Positions 23,961 to 31,782 are shown, counted from the stretch's first letter. The stretch is 32,703 bases of DNA from Ga0074130 sp035492055 (GCA_035492055.1 DATJJR010000013.1:1-32703); one strand, 5' to 3'. The notes: generated by a model from the letters alone, not told the origin. Numbers and translations: made by a program.

Positions 23961-25471
23961 GCGGTGCGCTCCTGCATCGACGACGCACCACGGCGCAATG
24001 CCGGCACGAAGCGGATCAGCATGTTGTGTGTGTCGTTACCGAGCCAATAGGGACGCAGCAGGACGATGCCGGCAAGCAACGCCAGAACAAATGTGCTTCC
24101 GGCGACCAAGGCGAGGAATGGATGGCCACCCGTCATCCACGTGCCAAGCCACGCGACTCCCGCTGCAGGCAGCGATAGCAATGCGCCGCGCAGCATGGGT
24201 GAAATCGCCGTATTCAGCGGTATTTCAAGCGCGCGGAAGGCTGCAATGCACATGCAGGCACCCCGTGCAGCGACGATTACGCCTGTTGTGATTGCCACGA
24301 CATGTATGCCTTTGCCAGCCAACGCGAACAGCGCACCGATCCCGATGATCAGGATCGGCAATTGCAAGCCGGCCTCCTGATGCTTGCGTTCGGTATGCCA
24401 GAGAATCGGTGTGGACAATCCCCACGCAATGAAGGCTGGCGTGGCGAGGAACAAAATGGCAAGCACTGGTGCCGTGCCGCTCCAACGTTCGCCATAAAGC
24501 AGGGCGACGATGCTGGGTGCCATGACGGCGAGAAACACGAAGGCAGGCAGCAACAACACCCAGATGGTGGCGAAAATCTGGCGGTAGGCAGTGGCCAGTC
24601 GTGCACGTTCTGCCTGCAGCTTGGCACCCGCGGCGAGTAGCACGGATTGCAACGGACCGATCAGCAGGGTGTTCGGCATGGTCGCGAGGTTGTAGCCGGC
24701 CGTATAGAGACCGACGGCGTGTGCGTTGATGACACGGCCGATGACGATGCGGTCGACGTTGTTGAGTAACCAGTTGACGATGTTGGTGACAAAAACCGTG
24801 CTGCCGAAAGAAAAGGTCTGGCGTGCACCGCCGAACCACAACAGCGGTTTGAGCGAATGCGGTTGCAGCCAGTAGCAGGCGAGCATCAGCGACGTGAGTT
24901 GCACCAGCCACGCGGCGACCAGCGAATACACACCGACGCCGTTCAGGGCAAGTGGAATGCCGACGACGAGATAGCCCAGTGCGTAGCTGAGCATCTGCAT
25001 CACACCGTATGCCTTGAATTCGAGATTGCGTTGAATCAGGTTTGCCGAAGTTGCGGTCGCTGAACTGATGAGGCAAGCCAGCGACAGCCATTCAATGACT
25101 GGTTCGACGCGCGGCTCCTTGAAGTAGATCGAGAGCGCGGGGGCGGCGAGATATATGCACAGCGAAGCCAGTCCGCCAGCGATCAATTGCCAGGTGAAGA
25201 CAAAGCGCACGTCGGCGGGACCAATTTCCGGTTGTTGCATCAGGTTGCGCGCGAAGCAGGCGCTGGAGAAGAAGGCGCCAAAGGTGTAGACGATCATGCC
25301 GAGACCGAACAGGCCATAACTGTCTGGCCCAAGCAGCCGTGCGAGTACGACCTGTGCTGCCAGTTGCAGCAGGAAGCGTCCCAGTGTCAGCACCGTGCTC
25401 CATTTCACCGCACTGACGCTGACGTTGCCGAGGCTGTATGTCGTGTTCATCGCCGCTGCGTTGTTCGCCAT
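23957..25471 (-). CDS. Polysaccharide flippase (Wzx/MOP superfamily)
   Basis: An inner-membrane transporter of about 504 residues with some fourteen helices, opening with NTTYSLGNVSVSAVKWSTVL and ARLLGPDSYGLFGLG, typical of the polysaccharide-synthase branch of the MOP exporters. It would flip the lipid-linked repeat unit to the periplasmic face for the Wzy-like protein encoded next. Start choice is open. ATG 25471 is given; ATG 25450 fits the family N-terminus best; ATG 25549 has an AAGG upstream but adds 26 basic residues with rare AGA codons. It is the first gene of the eleven-gene leftward operon, with a predicted operator at 25605-25620. Confidence 0.88.
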   Translation of the reverse strand: MANNAAAMNTTYSLGNVSVSAVKWSTVLTLGRFLLQLAAQVVLARLLGPDSYGLFGLGMIVYTFGAFFSSACFARNLMQQPEIGPADVRFVFTWQLIAGGLASLCIYLAAPALSIYFKEPRVEPVIEWLSLACLISSATATSANLIQRNLEFKAYGVMQMLSYALGYLVVGIPLALNGVGVYSLVAAWLVQLTSLMLACYWLQPHSLKPLLWFGGARQTFSFGSTVFVTNIVNWLLNNVDRIVIGRVINAHAVGLYTAGYNLATMPNTLLIGPLQSVLLAAGAKLQAERARLATAYRQIFATIWVLLLPAFVFLAVMAPSIVALLYGERWSGTAPVLAILFLATPAFIAWGLSTPILWHTERKHQEAGLQLPILIIGIGALFALAGKGIHVVAITTGVIVAARGACMCIAAFRALEIPLNTAISPMLRGALLSLPAAGVAWLGTWMTGGHPFLALVAGSTFVLALLAGIVLLRPYWLGNDTHNMLIRFVPALRRGASSMQERTA

Positions 25472-25604
25472 CTGCTTTGTTCGTACCTGGTTTGTTCTGC
25501 CCGTTTTGTACCGCTTGCTTGTCTCTCTTGTCTCCGTGCCCTGCCGCATGTTTGCGGCCTTGCTGGTGCAGGCAGATATTTGCCTTGTGAGGAAATGCGT
25601 GCAA

Positions 25605-25650
25605 TAGGGTGAATGGCCTAATGGCTTGTGGCACCAAGCTGTGCTTTAGT
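25605..25650. promoter_or_regulatory. Predicted EPS-regulon operator between flippase operon and GH5 gene (site B)
   Basis: TAGGGT-GAAT-GGCCTA (25605-25620) is an imperfect copy of the 16-base dyad found upstream of the other EPS units. For the rightward GH5 gene a TTTAGT hexamer (25645-25650) lies at nearly the same distance as the -10 boxes of sites C and F. For the leftward flippase operon the -10 is less clear (TATCTG, complement of 25573-25578). One site could serve both directions. A T-rich leader (about 25676-25725) follows toward GH5. Confidence 0.45.
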
Positions 25651-25737
25651 TGTCACTACAGTTTTCAAAGCGGTTTTGCATATGCTTTTTCAACTTTGAG
25701 TTTTCAGTTTTTCTTTTTTATTTTCTCGAGGTGTGCC

Positions 25738-26832
25738 ATGTCCGAACACCGTTCTCATCGTTTGTTTTTTCTGATTTTTGGATGCTTCGCCGCGCTTTTA
25801 TCGCCCCTGACGCTGGCGGCATCAACGTCGATCCCTGTGTCGATATTCGATCCGGTGACGCAATGTCGCTCGGTATCAGCGCAAACATGCAGAATCGCGC
25901 AAGAACTGGGACGCGGAATCAATCTGGGCAACATGCTGGATGCACCACGTGAAGGTGACTGGGGCGTACGTCTCGATCCGGCGTATATCGACAAGGTGGC
26001 GACGGTATTCAAGACCGTGCGCATTCCCGTGCGCTGGACCAATCATGCAGCGCCGACTGCCGATGCAACGCTGGATGAAACCTTTGCCAAGCGCGTGGAT
26101 TCAGCGGTCGACGCGGCACTGGCCAAGGGCATGTATGTGATTCTCGACGTGCACCACTATGATCAATTAACGGGTGATGCGCTGATGCCGAATGAATTTC
26201 CGGTGGCAGACGACGTGGTGGAGACACGCCTGATCAACATCTGGAAACAACTCGCCTTGCGCTACCAGAACCGGTCTTCGCATCTGATCTTCGAACTGTT
26301 CAACGAGCCTCACGGCAAGCTTGAAAAAAACGATACCTGGAATCCCTTGCTGGCCCAGCTATTACCGGTGGTACGTACCAGCAATCCGACGCGTGTCGTC
26401 ATGGTGGGTGGTGTCGGTTACAACAGCGTGGCCGGTCTGGCCAAGCTGCAGTTGCCGCCGGATCGCAACCTGATCATCACTTTCCACAATTACGATCCCT
26501 TCAACTTTACGCATCAAGGGGTGAGCTACATGCCCATCTTTCCTGCCGGTGTAACGTGTTGTGATGCCACGCAGCGCAAGCAAATCGACGATGCGTTCGC
26601 GGCCGCGGTGCAGTGGAGCAAGGCCAATGGCTATCCCATTCATCTGGGTGAGTTTGGTTCACACATGAAGGCCGACATGGCTTCGCGCGAGGCCTATACG
26701 CGCATCGTTCGCGACGATGCAGAGCACTATGGCATCGGCTGGACCTACTGGGAATTCGCTTCCACTTTTGGCGTTTTCGATCCGAAGGCAGGCATGTGGA
26801 TTGAACCGATACGTCGCGCCTTGCTCGATTAG
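25738..26832 (+). CDS. Secreted GH5-family glycoside hydrolase (cellulase-like)
   Basis: The start is set at ATG 25738, with GAGGTG upstream; the frame is open to 25609, but that part is a T-rich leader. The 364-residue product has a signal peptide (FFLIFGCFAALLSPLTLAA) and then a GH5 barrel: GRGINLGNMLDAP, VRIPVRW, VILDVHHYDQL, the acid/base Glu190 in FELFNEPHG, and nucleophile Glu305 in HLGEFGSHMK. Cys43/Cys51 and the adjacent Cys pair at 274-275 could form disulfides. It would cleave beta-1,4-type glucans or the EPS itself in the periplasm or outside, trimming or releasing chains during export. It lies between two regulon sites. Confidence 0.93.
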   Translation: MSEHRSHRLFFLIFGCFAALLSPLTLAASTSIPVSIFDPVTQCRSVSAQTCRIAQELGRGINLGNMLDAPREGDWGVRLDPAYIDKVATVFKTVRIPVRWTNHAAPTADATLDETFAKRVDSAVDAALAKGMYVILDVHHYDQLTGDALMPNEFPVADDVVETRLINIWKQLALRYQNRSSHLIFELFNEPHGKLEKNDTWNPLLAQLLPVVRTSNPTRVVMVGGVGYNSVAGLAKLQLPPDRNLIITFHNYDPFNFTHQGVSYMPIFPAGVTCCDATQRKQIDDAFAAAVQWSKANGYPIHLGEFGSHMKADMASREAYTRIVRDDAEHYGIGWTYWEFASTFGVFDPKAGMWIEPIRRALLD

Positions 26833-26846
26833 TGCCGGTCGGGTTC

Positions 26847-26891
26847 TAGTCTGATCAGGCTATTTGTTGTGTGGAGTGACGCCCATACACT
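26847..26891 (+). promoter_or_regulatory. Predicted EPS-regulon operator and promoter of the nucleotidyltransferase gene (site C)
   Basis: TAGTCT-GATC-AGGCTA (26847-26862) is followed directly by a poor -35 (TTTGTT) and, 17 bases later, by TACACT (26886-26891). The dyad centre is 31.5 bases before the -10, placing it near -43 of the expected start: class II activator geometry. About 60 bases of leader separate the start from the gene. Confidence 0.55.
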
Positions 26892-26955
26892 GCCTGCATG
26901 GCTGCAACGCAAGTACATATGCAGCCGCATCGTGTTCATCAAACAGAGGTTATGA

Positions 26956-28059
26956 ATGGCAAAGGGAATGATTCTGGCCGCAGGACAAGGTACGCGTGTG
27001 CGGCCACTTACCAAGGATTGGCCGAAGCCGATGGTGCCGATTCTCGGCAAGCCGGTGATGGAATATCTGGTCGAACATCTGGTGCATTACGGCATCACCG
27101 ACATCATGGTGAATGTGGCGTATCACCATCGCAAAATCGAAGAGTATTTCGGCGATGGCCGACGCTGGGGTGCGAACATCGGCTATGCCTTCGAGGGCAT
27201 GAACGACCACGGCGACATCGTGCCCAAGCCCAAAGGCTCTGCGGGTGGGATGAAAGCGATCCAGGAATTCAGCGGCTTCTTTGATGAAACCACGCTGGTG
27301 CTGTGCGGCGATGCCATCGTCGATCTTGATCTCGGCGCCGCACTGTTCGAGCACACGCAGAAGGGCGCAGTGGCCAGCGTGATCGGTCTCGAAGTGCCGG
27401 AAGATCAGGTGCACAACTACGGCATCGTCGTGTCGGATGCCGATGGCCGCGTGCAGAGCTTCCAGGAAAAGCCCAAGGCTTCGGAAGCCAAGTCCAACCT
27501 CGCGAGTACCGGCATCTACATCTTCGAACCTGAAGTGCTGGATCTCGTGCCGTCAGGCGTTGCATTCGACATCGGCAGCGAACTGTTTCCGCTGATGGCG
27601 GAAAGCGAGATGCCGTTCTACGTGCAGAACCGTTTCTTCAATTGGATCGACATTGGCCGCGTCACCGATTACTGGTCGGTACTGCAGCGCGTCTTGAAGG
27701 GTGAAGTCGCGCAGATGGATATGCCGGGCAAGGAAATCAAGCCCGGCATCTGGGTTGGCCCGAACACGCGCATCAATTGGGACAGTGCCAAGATCGTCGG
27801 CCCTGTCTATATCGGTTCAAGCGTGCAGATCGATGCCGGCTGCTCGGTCATTGGCCCCGCCTGGATTGGGCACGGCAGTCATCTGCGTGCCGAGGCCAAG
27901 GTCATTCGTAGTGTGTTGTTCGAATACACCCGCATCGGCGAAGGCATGACCTTCGACGAAATGATCGTGTCGCCGCGCTACTGCGTGAACCGCAAGGGTC
28001 AGACAACGTATGTGGGCGACGACCGCACGGAATTACGTTGGGGTGATGCGCGGGGTTGA
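26956..28059 (+). CDS. Sugar-1-phosphate nucleotidyltransferase with left-handed beta-helix
   Basis: A 367-residue protein with AGAGG before the ATG. The N-terminal transferase domain carries the signature MILAAGQGTRVRPLTKDWPKPM, VNVAYHHRKIEEYFGDG, the metal-binding VLCGDAIVDLDLG, and FQEKPKASEAKSNLASTGIYIFEP. The C-terminal part (about 260-345) has hexapeptide repeats (GIWVGPNTRINWDSAKIVGPVYIGSS). This is the mannose-1-phosphate guanylyltransferase / glucose-1-phosphate thymidylyltransferase-like group; the exact sugar and nucleotide cannot be fixed from sequence. It would supply an activated sugar for EPS. It has its own predicted regulon promoter. Confidence 0.88.
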   Translation: MAKGMILAAGQGTRVRPLTKDWPKPMVPILGKPVMEYLVEHLVHYGITDIMVNVAYHHRKIEEYFGDGRRWGANIGYAFEGMNDHGDIVPKPKGSAGGMKAIQEFSGFFDETTLVLCGDAIVDLDLGAALFEHTQKGAVASVIGLEVPEDQVHNYGIVVSDADGRVQSFQEKPKASEAKSNLASTGIYIFEPEVLDLVPSGVAFDIGSELFPLMAESEMPFYVQNRFFNWIDIGRVTDYWSVLQRVLKGEVAQMDMPGKEIKPGIWVGPNTRINWDSAKIVGPVYIGSSVQIDAGCSVIGPAWIGHGSHLRAEAKVIRSVLFEYTRIGEGMTFDEMIVSPRYCVNRKGQTTYVGDDRTELRWGDARG

Positions 28060-28087
28060 GTGGCTTGATGAGCGAAGGGGCAGGATG

Positions 28088-28104
28088 GATGCGTACTTCG
28101 CATC
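28088..28104 (+). terminator. Weak hairpin after the nucleotidyltransferase gene
   Basis: GATGCG-TACTT-CGCATC forms a perfect 6-bp stem 28 bases after the stop, but no T-run follows. It may be only a weak or Rho-assisted terminator or an mRNA 3' stabiliser. Confidence 0.25.
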
Positions 28105-28139
28105 TGTGAACGATTTGTGAAGCCAATCACATCAATCTC

Positions 28140-28155
28140 TAGTCCGTTCGGACCG
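28140..28155. promoter_or_regulatory. EPS-regulon operator, distal site before the PEP-CTERM gene (site D)
   Basis: TAGTCC-GTTC-GGACCG: the left half and spacer nearly match site E (TAGTCC-ATTC-GGACTA), while the last two bases of the right half deviate. It lies 95 bases upstream of site F. No -10 box sits at the usual distance, so it may be an auxiliary site. Confidence 0.5.
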
Positions 28156-28234
28156 ACACTGCTTCTTCTTTTTTCACTTTCCTCCACGCGATGCGAAAAA
28201 CGCGTCGATAGACATCATTCACACCCTGTTTGCG

Positions 28235-28279
28235 TAGTCTGGGCGGGCTATTTCTAAACGTTGGCTGAATCCTTAGCAT
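28235..28279 (+). promoter_or_regulatory. Predicted EPS-regulon operator and promoter of the PEP-CTERM gene (site F)
   Basis: TAGTCT-GGGC-GGGCTA (28235-28250) is followed by a poor -35 (TTTCTA) and, after 17 bases, TAGCAT (28274-28279). The centre-to-(-10) distance is 31.5 bases, exactly as at site C. The gene's ATG follows 37 bases after the -10. Confidence 0.5.
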
Positions 28280-28316
28280 TCGTCCTGTAGTTTCTTTTTC
28301 CTGCAGGAGACGCAGC

Positions 28317-28868
28317 ATGGAAATCAAGCCTTCCCTGAGAGTGATTGAATTCGCTGCGCTGCTGGCGGCTGCCAGCGTGGCGCATGCGGCAGATGCAGAC
28401 GTTACGAGTTTGGATGCGGCGATGCCGGGCGCCAGTTTTTCCAGGACGGCTTCGGCTCAACGACTGGATGTCTTCACGGATGACAATGGCTTTTCGTTGT
28501 TGACGCGCGACGATGGTTCTTTGCAACGTTCCCTCACACCGGATGATGGATTTGTGGCGCTCGGTGATCTCGCACCCAGAGTCTTTTCCAGCTTCACCAA
28601 TACCCTGGTTGGTTCGACTTACAGTGCATTGAGCAGGGCATCTTTGTACGTTGGTCTGGCTGCGTCCGTTGACGATGGTGGTGCTCAAGTTGCCGAGGTT
28701 GATCAGAACAGCACCGTTCTACCGTTGTCATCGCTGTCGCTTGTACCCGCTAATCACGGCAAGACCAGCCTCGCGACCGCCATGTCGGAGCCGCAGGGGT
28801 ATGCGATGTTCCTGGCTGGGCTCGGCATCATGGGCATGGTGGTGCGTCGTCGTTCGCGCAGTTTCTAG
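28317..28868 (+). CDS. PEP-CTERM sorting-signal protein of unknown function
   Basis: A 183-residue protein with CAGGAGA before the ATG. The signal peptide (IEFAALLAAASVAHA, cleavage before ADAD) precedes a low-complexity Asp/Ser/Thr-rich central part with no recognisable domain. Residues 157-183 are a PEP-CTERM tail: SEPQGYAM, a short hydrophobic helix (FLAGLGIMGMVV), then RRRSR. Exosortases recognise and cleave such tails, so the protein is probably exported, processed and released or anchored together with the EPS. The first residue of the motif is Ser, not Pro. It has two upstream regulon sites and ends in a very strong terminator. Confidence 0.85.
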   Translation: MEIKPSLRVIEFAALLAAASVAHAADADVTSLDAAMPGASFSRTASAQRLDVFTDDNGFSLLTRDDGSLQRSLTPDDGFVALGDLAPRVFSSFTNTLVGSTYSALSRASLYVGLAASVDDGGAQVAEVDQNSTVLPLSSLSLVPANHGKTSLATAMSEPQGYAMFLAGLGIMGMVVRRRSRSF

Positions 28869-28911
28869 AAAATTGCAAACCCGCCGACGCTGGAAGCGTC
28901 GACCTCGCTTG

Positions 28912-28953
28912 CACCCAACAAAAAACCGGCAGAAGCCGGTTTTTTGTTGGGTG
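28912..28953. terminator. Strong bidirectional intrinsic terminator
   Basis: A perfect 19-bp stem (28912-28930 with 28935-28953) has an AGAA loop. The GC-rich core CCGGC/GCCGG is flanked by A6/T6 runs, so either strand yields a GC hairpin followed by a U-tract. It separates the convergent PEP-CTERM and transglycosylase genes. A smaller dyad, CGACGCT-GGA-AGCGTCG, lies at 28885-28901. Confidence 0.92.
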
Positions 28954-28974
28954 GTGTACTCGATTGTTGAGCGG

Positions 28975-29529
28975 CTACTGGCCGCGCCAATTTGAATACG
29001 TCTCCAGCACGGCGGGTACATAGCGCTGCGTTTCGGAATACGGCGGCATGCCGTTGTAGCGATCAACAGCGCCTTCACCGGCGTTGTAGGCCATGAGAGC
29101 CAGGTCGATGCGCTGGTTGTAGCGATCAAGCAATACGCGCAGGTAGCGTGTACCGGCCTTGATGTTGGCGCGCGCCTGCATTGGATTCTTTACACCGAAG
29201 CGTTGCGCGGTTTCCGGCAGCAATTGCATCAGGCCGATGGCGCCCTTGTCGGATACGGCATCTGCACGATAGTCAGATTCCACATGAATCAAGGCATGCA
29301 CGAGCACTGGGTCGAGCTGGTTCGCGCGTGCTGCCGCTTCGATCTCCCTGGCATAAGGCCTGTCGGCCAATGCGGCCGGTGTTGCCGGGAAGTAGCGCGT
29401 GTCATTCAGCGTATGCAAGCGATAGTCGGCAGCGTTCTGCAAATGCAGCTTGTACGGATTCGATTCGCCGCAGAGTGCTGAGAGCGGCAGGCAAAGCAAG
29501 AGCCCGAATGCTGCCGTTTCAATACGCAT
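28975..29529 (-). CDS. Lytic transglycosylase (SLT domain)
   Basis: A 184-residue protein with a signal peptide (TAAFGLLLCLPLSALC, cleavage near residue 18-20). The SLT domain covers about residues 60-180. It has the catalytic Glu84 in HVESDYRADAVSDKGAIGLMQLLPETA, the GTRYLRVLLDRY block and the LALMAYNAGEGAVDRYNGMPPYSETQRYV block. It cleaves peptidoglycan between MurNAc and GlcNAc, and would open the wall for the EPS export channel. Its start overlaps the 3' end of epsB by 11 bases, so it is the third gene of the epsA-epsB unit. The stop falls 21 bases from the shared terminator. Confidence 0.92.
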   Translation of the reverse strand: MRIETAAFGLLLCLPLSALCGESNPYKLHLQNAADYRLHTLNDTRYFPATPAALADRPYAREIEAAARANQLDPVLVHALIHVESDYRADAVSDKGAIGLMQLLPETAQRFGVKNPMQARANIKAGTRYLRVLLDRYNQRIDLALMAYNAGEGAVDRYNGMPPYSETQRYVPAVLETYSNWRGQ

Positions 29530-30925
29530 ACTGATCTTTGAACACGACGCCGACGGTCATGAGGATGATCTTGAGATCGAGTATGAGCGACCAGTTGCGC
29601 AAATAATCGATGTCGTATTCGATGCGCGCGGCCATTTTGTCGACTGTTTCCGTTTCGCCGCGCAAGCCATTGACTTGTGCCCAGCCGGTGATGCCAGGCT
29701 TGGCCTTGTGACGAACCATGTAGCCTTTGATCAGCTTTCGATACATCTCGTTGTGTGCAATGGCATGCGGGCGCGGTCCGACGATACTCATACGCCCCTG
29801 CAACACGTTGATGAACTGCGGCAGCTCATCAAGCGATGTCTTGCGCAGGAAGCCGCCAATGGGGGTTAGGCGTGAGTCGTTTTTCTGCGCTTGCTTCACG
29901 ATGGCGCCGTCTTCGCACACTTTCATCGAACGGAATTTGTAGACGAGAATTTCCTCGCCATCGAGGCCGTAGCGGCGCTGCTTGAAGATGATCGATCCGG
30001 GCGACGTGAGCTTGACCGCAATGGCAACAGCCAACAGGATCGGCGAGATCAGCGTGAGAATGCCCAGCGAAATGACGATGTCGCTGGTGCGCTTGATGGC
30101 GCGGTTCACTCCGATGAAAGGCGTTTCGCAAACCGAGACGACCGGCATGCGCGCGACGTGCGTCATGCGTCCTTGAATGATGTCGGTGACGAAAAAGTCC
30201 GGCACGAAGTAGATGGATGCGGTGGTGTCGCGCAGACCGTCGAGTACCGCAAGGATGCGCGGCTGCGATGCCATTGGCAGGCAAAGGTAGATCAGCTGTA
30301 TGTGATGTTCTTTCACGTAGGCCGGGATGTCGCTGAGTCGGCCGCAAATGGGTTCGCTTGATGCCGTGATGCGCTCGCCGGGACGGTCATCGAAGAAACC
30401 GACGATATCGATGTTGTCGTAGGCGCTTTTGGCAATTCGCCGTGATAGCTCGGCACCTTGCTCATTGAGACCGACGATGATGGCGCGGCGACGGATGCCC
30501 TGCATGCGGACCAGCGCCGGCATCGCCCAGCGAAAGCTGAAGTTGGCGAACATCAACGCGGCAGGCATCAGCCACAGCAACGCGAAAATGGCACCCGATG
30601 GAAACTGGCTGAGCGAGTCGGTTGCGTAGCCGAGCAGCAGGAGCAGGGCGGCGACTGTGTAGCAGGACGCGAGAATGTCCAGCGTGTTGTGGAGGAGCGA
30701 CTCCTGCATGCGTGCCTTGCCGGGAAACAGCAGAGCGAAGACGAGCAGGGAGAGGATGAAGTAGGGATGGCTGAGCTCACCTTCGTACCAGAAGCTCAGT
30801 CCCCAGATCGTCAGCATGAGGACAGTCGGTTCCAGCAAGGCTTCGACGAGCTGGGTCAGATGGTCGCGGCCGATGTAAAGGTCGCTGACTGCTCTCGCAG
30901 CGGGAGATAGTTTGATTGCAGGCAT
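29519..30925 (-). CDS. epsB: EpsB-like undecaprenyl-phosphate sugar phosphotransferase (initiating)
   Basis: A 468-residue polyprenyl-phosphate hexose-1-phosphate transferase of the WcaJ type. Four membrane helices lie in the first 135 residues, then a CoA-binding-like Rossmann region (RRAIIVGLNEQGAELSRRI, VGFFDDRPG). A fifth helix follows (DIVISLGILTLISPILLAVAI). The catalytic C-terminal domain has the DE pair in KTSLDELPQFINVLQGRMSIVGPRPH and KPGITGWAQVNGLRGETET. It loads the first sugar-1-phosphate, usually glucose, onto undecaprenyl phosphate and so starts every repeat. It lies 35 bases downstream of epsA and overlaps the transglycosylase gene. Confidence 0.93.
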   Translation of the reverse strand: MPAIKLSPAARAVSDLYIGRDHLTQLVEALLEPTVLMLTIWGLSFWYEGELSHPYFILSLLVFALLFPGKARMQESLLHNTLDILASCYTVAALLLLLGYATDSLSQFPSGAIFALLWLMPAALMFANFSFRWAMPALVRMQGIRRRAIIVGLNEQGAELSRRIAKSAYDNIDIVGFFDDRPGERITASSEPICGRLSDIPAYVKEHHIQLIYLCLPMASQPRILAVLDGLRDTTASIYFVPDFFVTDIIQGRMTHVARMPVVSVCETPFIGVNRAIKRTSDIVISLGILTLISPILLAVAIAVKLTSPGSIIFKQRRYGLDGEEILVYKFRSMKVCEDGAIVKQAQKNDSRLTPIGGFLRKTSLDELPQFINVLQGRMSIVGPRPHAIAHNEMYRKLIKGYMVRHKAKPGITGWAQVNGLRGETETVDKMAARIEYDIDYLRNWSLILDLKIILMTVGVVFKDQYAY

Positions 30926-30960
30926 CTGGAAAACCCTTGGGGATAGGGAGGTGCTGTCCG

Positions 30961-31782
30961 TTACATCTTGGCCAGCACAGCCTGTTTGGAGACGGCTTGG
31001 GCGCGATTACAGACGTTCAGCTTCTTGAAGATGCGTTGCAGATGGTTCTTGACGGTGAATGCGCTGATGTCGAGGATCTGACCGATTTCCTGATTGGTCT
31101 TGCCCAACCCGACCCAGTGCATGATTTCGGATTCACGATCGCTGAGATCCCAGGTGGGTTCATCGTCTGCCGTGTTGCCGTTGATTCCATTGAGACCGAT
31201 GAGCTTGGTTTCTGCTTCGGTCTGGGCGGTGTAGTGATGCTGCTCCGGCAGCAGATGGATCTGGCGGAAAGCTGTGTCGATGTAGGGCAGGAGAAAGCGC
31301 AGTGCGTCGCGGGTGCGTGTGTTGCCAAGATCGGTCGGACCGAGAAAGACATACAGGCAATCGTGATTGCCGCGTTGATCCTTGATGCCATGCACGAGTC
31401 CGCAACGCATGCGGGCAATGGTGCTGTTCAGGATCGGACTGACCAACTGGTTGTTGTAGAAGCCCTCTTCAGTCTGGATGGTGTAGGGCATGAAATCGCT
31501 TTCTTCCCAGCGTTCGAACAAGGTGCCCAGAAAAGGCACGAGTGCCTTGTCGTCAAAGGCGTCCGTGCGCATGCCGCTCAAGGGGGAAACGATGTCGTGA
31601 CGGACCAGACCCAGGGAAAAGTCACCCCATGCGGTGATCAGGATGTCGTGAGGGATGAAACGCTGCACCTGGTTCTGCAGCCAGTTGAACAGTTCGAAGT
31701 GCCTTTTGATCGTGGTGGATTCCTGGACCAGGTTCAGTAAAGGGCTGAGTTCGGTAACCGAAATGCTCGACAAAAAGTTCAT
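30961..31782 (-). CDS. epsA: EpsA-like LuxR-type transcriptional regulator (XrtB/PEP-CTERM associated)
   Basis: A 273-residue protein with AAAGGAC about ten bases before the ATG. The N-terminal 200 residues are an all-helix/strand region without a recognisable receiver or autoinducer domain (LVQESTTIKRHFELFNWLQNQVQRFIPHDILI). The C-terminal GerE/LuxR helix-turn-helix covers about 212-268 (LSDRESEIMHWVGLGKTNQEI, then LDISAFTVKNHLQRIFKKLNVCNRAQAV). Size, domain order and position before epsB match the EpsA regulators of XrtB loci. LuxR-type dimers bind short palindromes, so it is the leading candidate for the TAGTCY-N4-RGNCTA sites, including site E upstream of its own gene. Confidence 0.9.
   Translation of the reverse strand: MNFLSSISVTELSPLLNLVQESTTIKRHFELFNWLQNQVQRFIPHDILITAWGDFSLGLVRHDIVSPLSGMRTDAFDDKALVPFLGTLFERWEESDFMPYTIQTEEGFYNNQLVSPILNSTIARMRCGLVHGIKDQRGNHDCLYVFLGPTDLGNTRTRDALRFLLPYIDTAFRQIHLLPEQHHYTAQTEAETKLIGLNGINGNTADDEPTWDLSDRESEIMHWVGLGKTNQEIGQILDISAFTVKNHLQRIFKKLNVCNRAQAVSKQAVLAKM

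Noticed and set aside
25629..25645. Possible sigma-54 promoter (TGGCAC ... TGTGC) before the GH5 gene
   Set aside because: The GC of the -12 element is one base too far from the GG of the -24 element, and sigma-54 promoters do not tolerate this.
25609..25737. Upstream extension of the GH5 protein to an earlier ATG
   Set aside because: The added residues translate the T-rich leader into Phe/Ser runs ahead of a normal signal peptide, and ATG 25738 has a GAGGTG site.
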